This document shows positions 1 to 6,466 of a stretch of DNA of 7,678 nucleotides, in pieces. Below the pieces are notes generated by a model. That model worked only from the letters and a program-made list of their open reading frames with translations. It was not told the DNA's origin and did no database searches. Source of the DNA: Pseudomonadota bacterium (GTDB taxonomy: Bacteria > Desulfobacterota > Syntrophia > Syntrophales > JADFWA01); NCBI GenBank assembly GCA_030596145.1, contig JAUVKS010000081.1, positions 1 through 7,678 on the forward strand, in the 5' to 3' direction. How positions within the stretch are numbered: position 1 is the first letter of the stretch; every line of letters starts with the position of its first letter. A program made the position numbers and the translations under genes.

Positions 1-1814
1 GAACGGGATGCGTTCATATTGCTCCGGGCCACGGGCAGGAGGATTATGAAATAGGACTGGAATATGGATTGGATAATTATGCTCCCGTTGACGATGATGG
101 GAAATTCACATCGGATGTTGATTACTTCGCAGGGGAGTTTGTCTTTGACGCGAATGATTCGGTCAATAAGAAATTAGAAGAGGTCGGAGCCTTGCTCGGG
201 CTGTCAGACATGGAACACTCCTATCCTCACTGCTGGAGATGTAAGAATCCTATTGTCTTCAGGTCAACTGAGCAGTGGTTTATTTCCATGGACAAGAATA
301 AACTGAGGGAGAATGCTCTGAAAGCTATAGATAGCGTTCAGTGGATACCCTCATGGGGCCGTGACAGGATATATGGAATGGTGGAGAACAGACCTGACTG
401 GTGTATCTCCCGTCAGCGCTTGTGGGGAGTTCCTATCACGATATTTTACTGTGAAAATTGCAAGAACGATTTAATGACAAAGGAGATATTGGATCATGTT
501 GTCTCGCTGATTAGAGAATATGGTGCCGATGTCTGGTTTGAAAGAGAAGCGAAGGATCTTTTGCCGGAAGGAACGGTTTGTCCGGTCTGTGAGGGAGACA
601 GCTTCACGAAGGAGACAAATATTCTTGATGTATGGTTTGATTCGGGTGTAAGTCATGCGGCAGTACTGGAAAAATGGGGCAATCTCAGATCCCCGGCGGA
701 TATGTATTTAGAAGGCAGTGACCAGCATAGAGGATGGTTTCACTCTTCTCTTCTTGAATCTGTGGGAACCAGGGGAAGGGCCCCCTATGAAAGTGTTCTT
801 ACCCATGGTTTCGTGGTAGATGGGGAAGGGAAAAAGATGTCTAAATCGGTTGGTAACGTGATCGATTCCCAGGAAATTATTGATAAATACGGTGCAGAAA
901 TACTGCGGCTCTGGGTTGCCGCTGAGGATTACAGGTCTGATATCCGGATTTCTGATGAGATATTGAAACGCCTTGTGGAGGCTTATAGAAGGATTCGCAA
1001 TACGAGCAGGTACATATTGGGAAATCTGTACGATTTTGACTGTAAAAAAGACATTATTTCCTATGATGAAATGGAAGAGATGGACAGGTGGGTATTGCAC
1101 AGGCTTGCCGAGGTTATCCGTCGTGTAAAAAAGGCTTATGATGATTATCAGTTTCACATAGTTTACTATACCCTTTACAATTTCTGCACCGTTGACCTGA
1201 GTTCCCTTTACCTGGATGTCTTGAAGGACAGGCTATATACCTCAAAGGCTCAGTCGAGGAAACGAAGATCCGCCCAGAGTGCTATGTATTTGATTCTTGA
1301 ATCCATGGTAAGACTTCTCTCGCCGATCCTTACCTTTACTGTCGAGGAGATTTGGGCTGGTCTGCCTGATTATGACGGGAAAGAGGAAAGTGTCCACGTG
1401 ACACAGTTTCCGGAGGTTAATCCCGAGTATTTGAATGATGATTTGAATGAAAAGTGGAAAACCTTGCTCTCTGTAAAGAGCGAGATTTCGAAGGCGATAG
1501 AGCTTGCAAGGCAAAATAAGGTGGTGGGACATTCCCTCGATGCCTGCGTAAAGATATATGCCCCGGAAAAACTTAGTAAATTTCTGGAAGATTACCATGA
1601 TGAGATGAGGGCCCTTTTGATCGTGTCCCAGGCAGATATTGTTGATAAGGATGAGATCAAGGATCCCTATCAGAGCAGTGAATTTGAAGGACTGAAGATA
1701 TGGGTTTCAAAGGCACAGGGGGAGAAATGCGAGAGATGTTGGATATACGACGAAACGGTGGGAATGGACGATAATCATCCAACAATTTGTAAAAGGTGCC
1801 TTGAGAATCTTTAG
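1..1814 (+). CDS. ileS: Isoleucyl-tRNA synthetase, C-terminal part (5' end outside window)
   Basis: Class I aminoacyl-tRNA synthetase that charges tRNA-Ile in the cytoplasm. The reading frame is open from the left edge (first full codon at 3), so the gene begins upstream and 603 residues are visible of the roughly 930 usual for the family. The fragment opens inside the CP1 editing domain with TGCVHIAPGHGQEDYE. It continues through HCWRCKNP, WCISRQRLWGVPI and DVWFDSGVSH, then the ATP-binding KMSKS loop at 834-848 (fragment residues 278-282). An anticodon-binding helical domain follows. The end carries the zinc-binding CxxC...CxxC pair (Cys codons at 1728, 1737, 1788 and 1797) typical of bacterial-type IleS. 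The HIGH motif lies outside the window. lspA follows on the same strand after 126 nt containing palindromic repeats. No frameshift or missing motif was seen in the visible part. Confidence 0.98.
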   Translation, partial: TGCVHIAPGHGQEDYEIGLEYGLDNYAPVDDDGKFTSDVDYFAGEFVFDANDSVNKKLEEVGALLGLSDMEHSYPHCWRCKNPIVFRSTEQWFISMDKNKLRENALKAIDSVQWIPSWGRDRIYGMVENRPDWCISRQRLWGVPITIFYCENCKNDLMTKEILDHVVSLIREYGADVWFEREAKDLLPEGTVCPVCEGDSFTKETNILDVWFDSGVSHAAVLEKWGNLRSPADMYLEGSDQHRGWFHSSLLESVGTRGRAPYESVLTHGFVVDGEGKKMSKSVGNVIDSQEIIDKYGAEILRLWVAAEDYRSDIRISDEILKRLVEAYRRIRNTSRYILGNLYDFDCKKDIISYDEMEEMDRWVLHRLAEVIRRVKKAYDDYQFHIVYYTLYNFCTVDLSSLYLDVLKDRLYTSKAQSRKRRSAQSAMYLILESMVRLLSPILTFTVEEIWAGLPDYDGKEESVHVTQFPEVNPEYLNDDLNEKWKTLLSVKSEISKAIELARQNKVVGHSLDACVKIYAPEKLSKFLEDYHDEMRALLIVSQADIVDKDEIKDPYQSSEFEGLKIWVSKAQGEKCERCWIYDETVGMDDNHPTICKRCLENL

Positions 1815-1828
1815 CGTTCAGCTGAACG
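1815..1828. repeat. 14-bp perfect palindrome directly after the ileS stop
   Basis: CGTTCAGCTGAACG reads the same on both strands and begins at the base after the ileS TAG codon. No T-run follows on either strand, so it does not look like a classical intrinsic terminator. It may be the outer part of the neighbouring repeat, an mRNA 3'-end stabiliser, or a protein-binding site. The palindrome is certain; its role is not. Confidence 0.6.
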
Positions 1829-1832
1829 TTGT

Positions 1833-1895
1833 CATTCCCGCGGAAGCGGGAATCCATGTAGTGCAGGGCTTTAGTAGCCCAGCCCCCCGGGAATG
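1833..1895. repeat. Composite palindromic dispersed repeat between ileS and lspA
   Basis: Three nested or adjacent inverted repeats lie in 63 bp. ATTCCCGC/GCGGGAAT (1834-1841 with 1846-1853, loop GGAA) forms a perfect 8-bp hairpin. GGGCT/AGCCC (1866-1870 with 1876-1880, loop TTAGT) forms a second. CATTCCCG (1833-1840) can instead pair with CGGGAATG (1888-1895) and close the whole block. The ATTCCC...GGGAAT core is of the type known from many proteobacterial genomes as a high-copy intergenic repeat (comparable to neisserial dRS3). It also produces the spurious minus-strand peptide MDSRFRGND commonly seen in annotation. Copy number here cannot be judged from one window. It lengthens the ileS-lspA gap and may act on mRNA stability. 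Confidence 0.7.
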
Positions 1896-1940
1896 TTGGT
1901 TTTACCATTAATCTAAACTTTGAACTTTTGGAGATGTTAT

Positions 1941-2429
1941 TTGAAAAAGAGGTATATATTTCCTTTTGTTGTTATGGCGCTTGTCGTGCCCCTGGATCAG
2001 ATTACCAAGTTTTATATAAGTTCAAGCATGTCCCTTCATGATTCGTTTCCGGTCATAGATGGGCTCTTCAATATAACCTATGTCAGAAATACCGGTGCTG
2101 CCTTCGGATTTCTTGCCAAGGCATCCCCGATGATTCGGTGCACTTTTCTCATTGCAGTAACCGTTGCTGTCATACTCCTCATTATCTATTATATCTGGAA
2201 GGTCAGAGACGAGGAGAAGCTTTTCATTTTCCCCCTTTCACTCATATTGGGTGGAGCCGTGGGGAATCTGATTGACAGGGTACGTTTTGGAGATGTGATT
2301 GATTTTCTTGATTTTTATATAGGTTCTTACCACTGGCCTGCCTTCAACGTAGCGGACAGCGCCATCTCAATCGGGGCCATTATTCTTATCTTTGAGGTGT
2401 TAAAGGGAAAAGGTAAAAGTATGCAGTGA
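1941..2429 (+). CDS. lspA: Lipoprotein signal peptidase (signal peptidase II)
   Basis: Inner-membrane aspartyl protease that cuts the signal peptide from diacylglyceryl-modified prolipoproteins just before the lipobox cysteine. With the TTG start at 1941 the protein has 162 residues, the usual family length. That start is preferred because GGAG (1930-1933) lies 7 nt upstream. A TTG at 1920 in the same frame would add seven residues but lacks a good ribosome site, and the ATG at 1934 is out of frame. Family motifs in order are LDQITK (Asp19), YVRNTGAAFGF (residues 48-57), GNLIDR (108-113), VIDFLDF (119-125) and WPAFNVADSAI (132-142). By analogy with LspA structures the catalytic aspartates are probably Asp121 and Asp139. 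Four membrane helices are evident. It follows ileS, a common arrangement, and is convergent with a lipoprotein gene. Confidence 0.96.
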   Translation: MKKRYIFPFVVMALVVPLDQITKFYISSSMSLHDSFPVIDGLFNITYVRNTGAAFGFLAKASPMIRCTFLIAVTVAVILLIIYYIWKVRDEEKLFIFPLSLILGGAVGNLIDRVRFGDVIDFLDFYIGSYHWPAFNVADSAISIGAIILIFEVLKGKGKSMQ

Positions 2430-2449
2430 CGGGTGAGGGCTATCGTCAC
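2426..2449. terminator. Hairpin at the end of lspA, possible weak bidirectional terminator
   Basis: GTGACG (2426-2431) pairs with CGTCAC (2444-2449) across a 12-nt loop. The left arm contains the lspA TGA stop. Before the adjacent MITE inserted, the right arm would have contained the stop of the convergent 3D-domain gene (complement of 2446-2448). The stem is only 6 bp and the following T-run is poor (CTTGAGACCTTT), so termination is uncertain. Confidence 0.35.
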
Positions 2450-2452
2450 CTT

Positions 2453-2594
2453 GAGACCTTTGCAAAACGCCCCCTTTCGCCCAATTTCGGCGTCAGGCTT
2501 AAATTATAATCCTCAAAATACTCAATGTATTCCTGCGGTTAAAATTTTCGCCTTCCTTGAACTTGAACGAAATTGAACATTTTTCAAAGGTCTC
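2453..2594. mobile_element. MITE: 142-bp non-autonomous element with terminal inverted repeats and target duplication
   Basis: The left end GAGACCTTTGCAAAA (2453-2467) and the reverse complement of the right end, GAGACCTTTGAAAAA (2580-2594), match at 14 of 15 positions. The element is flanked on both sides by ACCTT (2448-2452 and 2595-2599), a 5-bp target-site duplication. The boundary is slightly ambiguous because a T/A pair could belong to either the repeat or the duplication. The 112 bp between the ends holds no open frame of note, so movement would need a transposase supplied from elsewhere. The parent IS family cannot be named safely. The element lies between convergent lspA and the 3D-domain gene, and its right end contributes two bases of the latter's TGA stop. 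Confidence 0.85.
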
Positions 2595-3045
2595 ACCTTA
2601 TGATAGTAACATTCAGATATTTCCTTCCCCATTTGAGGGCGTCATCACGGTCTTTGAAGAAGACATCTATGTGATCTCCTTTAATGTCTCTTCCCGTATC
2701 GTGAACCTCTCCCCAGCCGTAGCCCGGGACGTACATCTTGGTACCATAAGGATATCTTCTGATATCTGCGGCAATGGTTCCCTTTTTAGCTTTGGTTCCG
2801 TTTGAGGTAATCCCCACCTTTTTCCTTCTTCCTTTGTTTGGTCCGTAAGCGTAAACAGCCGGGCCGATGCACCCATATTTCCTTTTCCACCCGCATGATT
2901 CCGGGCCTGCGTCGTCGGCGGTTACAAGCATCCTCCTGACTTCTTCTTTTCGGCCTTTAGGAAAGAGGCAGCATCCGCAAAGAGAAAAGATGATTATGAA
3001 GAGAATGATATGGATAGGAAGAATTTTTTCTCGCAGTTTAGTCAT
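2593..3045 (-). CDS. 3D-domain lipoprotein (putative cell-wall-acting)
   Basis: A 150-residue protein. The N-terminus is a lipoprotein signal peptide: a charged start (MTKLREK), a hydrophobic stretch (residues 8-22) and a lipobox LCGC with Cys25 as the likely lipidated residue. The C-terminal half is a 3D domain, the double-psi beta-barrel found in MltA-type lytic transglycosylases and in YocH/YuiC-like wall proteins. The three conserved aspartates appear to be Asp94 (IAADIRRYPYGT), Asp116 (EVHDTGRDIKG) and Asp127 (HIDVFF). It probably acts on peptidoglycan from the periplasmic face of a membrane; catalytic activity is not proven. The ATG start is supported by AAAGGGA (3052-3058) with a 7-nt spacer. 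A possible -10 TATATT lies at 3076-3081 on this strand, without a clear -35. The TGA stop straddles the MITE boundary: T comes from the target duplication and GA from the element. The protein is probably unchanged by the insertion. Confidence 0.88.
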   Translation of the reverse strand: MTKLREKILPIHIILFIIIFSLCGCCLFPKGRKEEVRRMLVTADDAGPESCGWKRKYGCIGPAVYAYGPNKGRRKKVGITSNGTKAKKGTIAADIRRYPYGTKMYVPGYGWGEVHDTGRDIKGDHIDVFFKDRDDALKWGRKYLNVTIIR

Positions 3046-3130
3046 GATAAATCCCTTTATCTGGAGACCCGTGAAAATATAATTCTTTGATGCTCAAAAC
3101 ATTTTTTCGACAATTCTAAATCTCGCTCCA

Positions 3131-3181
3131 CTGCAAATCCAAAACTCTCCGCCTACGGCGGATCAAACATTGAATTTGCAG
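3131..3181. repeat. Nested inverted repeat (stem within stem)
   Basis: The outer arms CTGCAAAT (3131-3138) and ATTTGCAG (3174-3181) are perfect complements. They enclose a second perfect hairpin, TCCGCC (3148-3153) with GGCGGA (3157-3162) around a TAC loop. The layout suggests a dispersed repeat or a small structured RNA segment. Nothing marks which strand is transcribed. Confidence 0.55.
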
Positions 3182-3252
3182 CCGTTCCGCTGCGATTTGA
3201 CCGGGGGCGCATCCCGCAGGGGGCGCAACAATGAAAGACATTTTCCTTACCG

Positions 3253-3280
3253 GGAAGTGCCGCCACAGGCGGGCACTTCC
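3253..3280. repeat. Strong GC-rich hairpin
   Basis: GGAAGTGCCGCC (3253-3264) pairs with GGCGGGCACTTCC (3268-3280) around an ACA loop, giving 12 base pairs with one bulged base. No T-run follows directly on either strand, so it is not a typical intrinsic terminator. It lies about 135 bp past the dctM stop and might still stop or stabilise transcripts reading out of the TRAP operon. Confidence 0.6.
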
Positions 3281-3414
3281 ATCGTGACCGAAAAAAGCTT
3301 GATTCGCTCTCAGAATCATATTTTCAAAAATCTATGCAGTTTTTGGTGGTTTTGCAAAGCTCTTTATCTGCTCTTAGGGGAAAGCTACCACAGCAGTTTC
3401 TTTTATTTCAAGGC

Positions 3415-4716
3415 CTATCTCATTAAGTTAGGGAGGAAGAGGGCGATTTGAGGGAAGGGAATTAAAAGGAGAGTTCCCGCTATTAGTGCCAGAAGCAAGG
3501 GCAAGGCACCTTTAAATATGACTTGGAGTGGCACGTCTCTGGCTACACCGCTGACGACATAGACGTTAATCCCGACCGGTGGAGTGATCACACCGATTTG
3601 CGTTATCAGTACGATTATTACACCGAACCATATCGGATCATAGCCGAGTAGAGTGACTACCGGATAAAAGATGGGTACGGTTAGCGTAATCAGTGCCAGG
3701 GCGTCGATGAAACAGCCTCCTATCAGGTATACTAAAATAATCAAACCCATGATGGCATAAGGTGGCAGGTGTGATCCGGATATCCAGTTTGAAATGTCGA
3801 AGGGGATCCTTGTTACGGCAAGAAAATGTCCGAAGATGGTAGCCCCCGCCACGATCACAAGGATCATGCAGGAGATCCTTGTTGTTTCAGAAAGAGATAT
3901 GATAAAACCCTTCCAGGTTAGGTTACGCCTGATAAGAGCGAGCAGAATGGTGCCGAAAGCGCCGATGGCTCCCGCTTCCGTTGGTGTAAAGAATCCTAAA
4001 AAAAGTCCCCCCATCACTAATATAAAAAGTATCAATGTTTCTATGAGTCCTGAAAGGGATGCCATTTTCTCCCTGAAGGTTGTTTTTGGTCCTCTGGGAG
4101 CCAGCTCAGGTCTTAGATGTACCCAGATGGTTATCGTCAGGATGAAGAGTATTGTGAGAAGCAGGCCGGGTAGAATGCCGGCCATGAAAAGTTTGCCTAT
4201 GGATTGTTCAGTCATTATTCCATAGATGATGAAGATAACGCTTGGTGGAATGAGTATGCCGAGACTTCCCCCGGCAGCAACCACACCCGTCGCCAATTCT
4301 GCTTTGTAGTTATATTTTTTCATTTCTGGAAGTGTAACCGCTGCCATAGTAGCTGCCGTTGCATTTGTCGAACCGCAAATCGCGGCGAAGCCAGCGCATG
4401 CCCCTACTGTGGCAATGGCCAGACCTCCAGGCCAGTGTCCCATGAATTTGTATGCCATGTTGAAAAGCCTGCCGCTTATCCCTGAATGGAAGGAAATCTG
4501 TCCCATCAGGACAAACAGGGGTATAACGGTCAGATTGTAGGACCCGAATACGGAAAAGATATCTTTTGCAATGAGATTCATTGACGCGTCAAAAGAGACA
4601 ATATATCCGAACCCTAGAAAACCGATTATGGCCATGATAAAACCAACCGGTATTCTGGAAAAAATGAGTACAATGAGGGCGGCAAGACCGATTAGGCCTA
4701 CAATCGTCGGGGTCAC
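3415..4716 (-). CDS. dctM: TRAP transporter large permease subunit
   Basis: The 433-residue integral membrane subunit that carries out sodium- or proton-coupled solute uptake in a tripartite ATP-independent periplasmic transporter. It is hydrophobic throughout, in keeping with about 12 helices. Family signatures are visible in order: IPLFVLMGQ (65-73), GFAAICGSTNATAATMAAV (109-127), LGILIPPS (152-159), FFTPTEAGAIGA (242-253), GGCFIDALALITLTVPI (333-349) and ITPPVGINVYV (377-387). Length is normal for DctM. The start is GTG at 4716; its GTGA overlaps the dctQ stop by 4 nt, so translation is probably coupled. AGGA (4727-4730) lies 10 nt upstream. The substrate is decided mainly by DctP and cannot be assigned. 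No clear terminator follows. Confidence 0.96.
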   Translation of the reverse strand: MTPTIVGLIGLAALIVLIFSRIPVGFIMAIIGFLGFGYIVSFDASMNLIAKDIFSVFGSYNLTVIPLFVLMGQISFHSGISGRLFNMAYKFMGHWPGGLAIATVGACAGFAAICGSTNATAATMAAVTLPEMKKYNYKAELATGVVAAGGSLGILIPPSVIFIIYGIMTEQSIGKLFMAGILPGLLLTILFILTITIWVHLRPELAPRGPKTTFREKMASLSGLIETLILFILVMGGLFLGFFTPTEAGAIGAFGTILLALIRRNLTWKGFIISLSETTRISCMILVIVAGATIFGHFLAVTRIPFDISNWISGSHLPPYAIMGLIILVYLIGGCFIDALALITLTVPIFYPVVTLLGYDPIWFGVIIVLITQIGVITPPVGINVYVVSGVARDVPLQVIFKGALPLLLALIAGTLLLIPFPQIALFLPNLMR

Positions 4717-5198
4717 TTTAGTACTATCCTTTTTAGTGATTGGAGAAATTCTATCAGCAGCACCAGGCAGAGCATTCCGGAGCCTATGGCTATTCCATAA
4801 ACAAAGGGATAAATCGGCATCTGGAGTGTCATGGAGACCTCACCCGTGCGCATTAGATTCGATGCATACAATATGCTCTGCCATGTTATCAATCCGAACA
4901 AGGCCGTGCCGAGAAGGGAGTTAATGCCGTCAATAATAATTTGTGTCCTTTTAGGGAGTTTCTGGACGATAAATTCGACGGAGATATGTCCCCGCATCAC
5001 CGAGGTATGGGCCAGGGAAAAAGAGACAACAATAGCTCCTAAAAGGCCGACCATTTCATAGGTACCGGGAATTGGATGACGGAAGAGACGTAAGGTGACG
5101 TCCGCGCATGTGAGCGCCATCATTGCCACGACTGCGGCCGCCGCTACCCAGTTAAATTTCTGTGCTATTGAAAAGGTTGATCTTTCTAAACGGGACAT
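4713..5198 (-). CDS. dctQ: TRAP transporter small permease subunit
   Basis: A 161-residue membrane protein with four predicted helices (about residues 15-34, 44-64, 88-110 and 127-152), the usual DctQ layout. DctQ proteins pair with DctM and help dock the periplasmic binding protein. Characteristic features are the TYEMVGLLGAIVVSFSLAHT stretch (46-65) and the following RGHISVEFIVQKLP segment, a conserved small-subunit region. The ATG at 5198 has AAGGAAAA (5205-5212) upstream as ribosome site. That site begins at the foot of a strong hairpin, so folding could tune translation. The stop overlaps the dctM start by 4 nt. Confidence 0.94.
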   Translation of the reverse strand: MSRLERSTFSIAQKFNWVAAAAVVAMMALTCADVTLRLFRHPIPGTYEMVGLLGAIVVSFSLAHTSVMRGHISVEFIVQKLPKRTQIIIDGINSLLGTALFGLITWQSILYASNLMRTGEVSMTLQMPIYPFVYGIAIGSGMLCLVLLIEFLQSLKRIVLK

Positions 5199-5212
5199 TA
5201 ATCGTTTTCCTT

Positions 5213-5246
5213 ATTATAATCCCCCTTTGTAAGGGGGGATTATAAT
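5213..5246 (-). promoter_or_regulatory. 13-bp perfect hairpin between dctP and dctQ
   Basis: ATTATAATCCCCC (5213-5225) is exactly complementary to GGGGGATTATAAT (5234-5246) across an 8-nt spacer. In the minus-strand mRNA it falls after the dctP stop and ends directly against the AAGG ribosome site of dctQ. No T-run follows, so full termination is unlikely. Hairpins in this position commonly protect the binding-protein part of the message and lower permease expression. The CCCCCTTTGTAAGGGGG core resembles an intergenic repeat seen in many bacteria, so it may be a repeat copy that was put to use. Confidence 0.7.
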
Positions 5247-5283
5247 ATTTCGTTATCTGCTTGAGACCTGAGATGGATGGGGG

Positions 5284-6324
5284 TTACTTGTAACGCTTGC
5301 TGTATTTTTTGATGAGGTTTTCTGTTTCCGTTACCGCTTTTTGTCCGGGCAGGCCCTTTTCTTCAGTGGTCTTTATATAATTATCTATCATCGGGCTCAC
5401 AGCTTTTTTCCACCTGACGGTTTCTTCTTTAGAGAGGGGGATTATCTTATTGCCAAGACTGAGTGTATATTTGCGGCCTTCGGAATCGTTAGTATCCCAG
5501 ACTTTCCCGTGGACATCAACCCACTCATTGCTGACTTCTTCAATGATATTTTGTGTCTCCTTTGGGAGAGAGTTCCATTTTTTGAGGTTCATTACCACAA
5601 ACATGGCGGTTGTGTAACCAATGCCGTAGCATTCGGTTGTGTCTCTAATAACTTCACCCTGCCTCCATCCCTTAAGCACTTCCATGGGGCCAAAGGTGCC
5701 TTCAACTACTCCTTTCTGGAGGGATTCATAGGTTGAACCCTGGGACATGGCCACCGGCACACCGCCCAGTGCCTTTACAACCTTTGCACTCAATCCGGTG
5801 GATCTTATTTTCATGCCTTTTAGATCCTCCAGCCTTCTGACCGGCTTCTTTGTGTGGAGAAGACCGGGGCCGTGTGCGTGGATGTAAAGAACTTTCACAT
5901 CATCAAGTTCTTTCGGCCGAATCTTTTTGCAAAATTCGTTGGCCACATGTGTGGCGACCTGACCGTTTGGATAACCAAAGGGGAGGTCAACGACTTCCAC
6001 TACAGGGAAACGTCCCCTTGTGTAAGCAAAGCATGACATTCCTATATCTGATATTCCATTGACAACTCCGTCATAACACTGGGGTGCCTTTGTCAGGGTT
6101 CCTCCGGGGAAAACGGTGATTTTCACTTTTCCACTGGTGCGTTTTTCTATTTCTTTTGCCCATGATATCCCTGCCTTGCACTGGCCGTGGGTGGCGGGGA
6201 AGAAGATGCTGTAGGTAAGATTAACGGTATCGGCCTTTACATCGGAGATGCCGGCCGGCATCAGGGATACTGCAAAAAATGTTAAGGTTAATAATAATGT
6301 TAGTAAGAGTACATTCTTTTTCAT
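5284..6324 (-). CDS. dctP: TRAP transporter periplasmic solute-binding protein
   Basis: A 346-residue DctP-family extracytoplasmic receptor that captures the solute in the periplasm and delivers it to DctQM. The N-terminus is a Sec signal peptide (MKKN, then a hydrophobic run to about residue 25) with likely cleavage after VKA at residue 31. It is not a lipoprotein type. The mature part shows family motifs: the LKGMKIRSTG segment (168-177) with Arg174, the position that usually grips the ligand carboxylate, then GGVPVAMSQGSTYESLQKGVVEGTFGP-type sequence (187-213) and a long C-terminal helical region. The ligand is probably an organic acid but is not predictable further. The start is well fixed by GGAGGAG (6330-6336) 5 nt before ATG. 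It is the first gene of the operon; dctQ follows after 85 nt containing a hairpin. The upstream region holds a TetR-like palindrome. Confidence 0.95.
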   Translation of the reverse strand: MKKNVLLLTLLLTLTFFAVSLMPAGISDVKADTVNLTYSIFFPATHGQCKAGISWAKEIEKRTSGKVKITVFPGGTLTKAPQCYDGVVNGISDIGMSCFAYTRGRFPVVEVVDLPFGYPNGQVATHVANEFCKKIRPKELDDVKVLYIHAHGPGLLHTKKPVRRLEDLKGMKIRSTGLSAKVVKALGGVPVAMSQGSTYESLQKGVVEGTFGPMEVLKGWRQGEVIRDTTECYGIGYTTAMFVVMNLKKWNSLPKETQNIIEEVSNEWVDVHGKVWDTNDSEGRKYTLSLGNKIIPLSKEETVRWKKAVSPMIDNYIKTTEEKGLPGQKAVTETENLIKKYSKRYK

Positions 6325-6370
6325 TTTTTCTCCTCCAGAATTATTTTTTTGAAAACTTGTTCTCTTTTAT

Positions 6371-6388
6371 GATGAACGAACGGTCATC
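6371..6388. promoter_or_regulatory. Putative TetR-family operator upstream of dctP
   Basis: GATGAACGAACGGTCATC is an imperfect palindrome of the form GATGAnCGnnCGnTCATC, with 14 of 18 positions symmetric. Sites with paired GACCG/CGTTC-like halves are common for TetR-family repressors. It lies about 47 bp before the dctP start and just downstream of a TATAAG hexamer, where a bound repressor would block transcription. No TetR gene is in the window, so the regulator is unknown. Confidence 0.5.
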
Positions 6389-6406
6389 GAATAATGTGAA
6401 TACAAT

Positions 6407-6412
6407 CTTATA
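6407..6412 (-). promoter_or_regulatory. Candidate -10 hexamer for the dctP operon
   Basis: TATAAG on the minus strand matches the sigma-70 -10 consensus at 5 of 6 bases. Transcription would start near 6400, placing the TetR-like palindrome at about +12 to +30. The -35 region at normal spacing is poor (TTTCTG), so the assignment is tentative. Confidence 0.3.
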
Positions 6413-6466
6413 AATTTTGCTATTTGATACAGAAACAAATTGGTGAAGCGAGTTGATAACTGGAAA

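Larger units (their letters stand above)
3046..3414. other. Intergenic region with structured repeat block, no gene
   Basis: No convincing coding frame is seen. The part nearest the 3D-domain gene is AT-rich and is probably its promoter region. From about 3102 to 3296 the base composition turns GC-rich and hairpins become frequent. This block is bounded by TTTTTTCG (3102-3109) and its inverted copy CGAAAAAA (3289-3296), but no target duplication is visible. Inside it GGGGGCGCA occurs twice (3203-3211 and 3219-3227). The remainder up to the dctM stop shows no clear terminator for the TRAP operon. Confidence 0.5.

Noticed and set aside
708..1157. 149-codon open frame on the minus strand inside ileS
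   Set aside because: It lies antisense to strongly conserved IleS sequence including KMSKS, and its translation shows no family features.
1657..1908. Minus-strand frame over the ileS end and the repeat, containing MDSRFRGND
   Set aside because: This peptide is the well-known false translation of the ATTCCCGC...GCGGGAAT repeat; no ribosome site or domain.
2557..2805. 82-codon plus-strand frame over the MITE end and the 3D-domain gene
   Set aside because: Antisense to the 3D domain, which has clear motifs, a lipobox and a ribosome site on the other strand.
3102..3296. Calling the GC-rich block a bona fide transposable element
   Set aside because: Its terminal repeats are short and low in complexity and no target duplication is visible.
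3170..3451. Overlapping frames on both strands in the hairpin-rich gap
   Set aside because: They translate repeat sequence, lack ribosome sites and recognisable domains, and one runs into dctM.
3794..4225. 143-codon plus-strand frame inside dctM
   Set aside because: Antisense shadow of a conserved DctM.
5263..5275. GAGACCTGAG as a second end of the MITE
   Set aside because: Only the first seven bases match the MITE end and no partner repeat is nearby.
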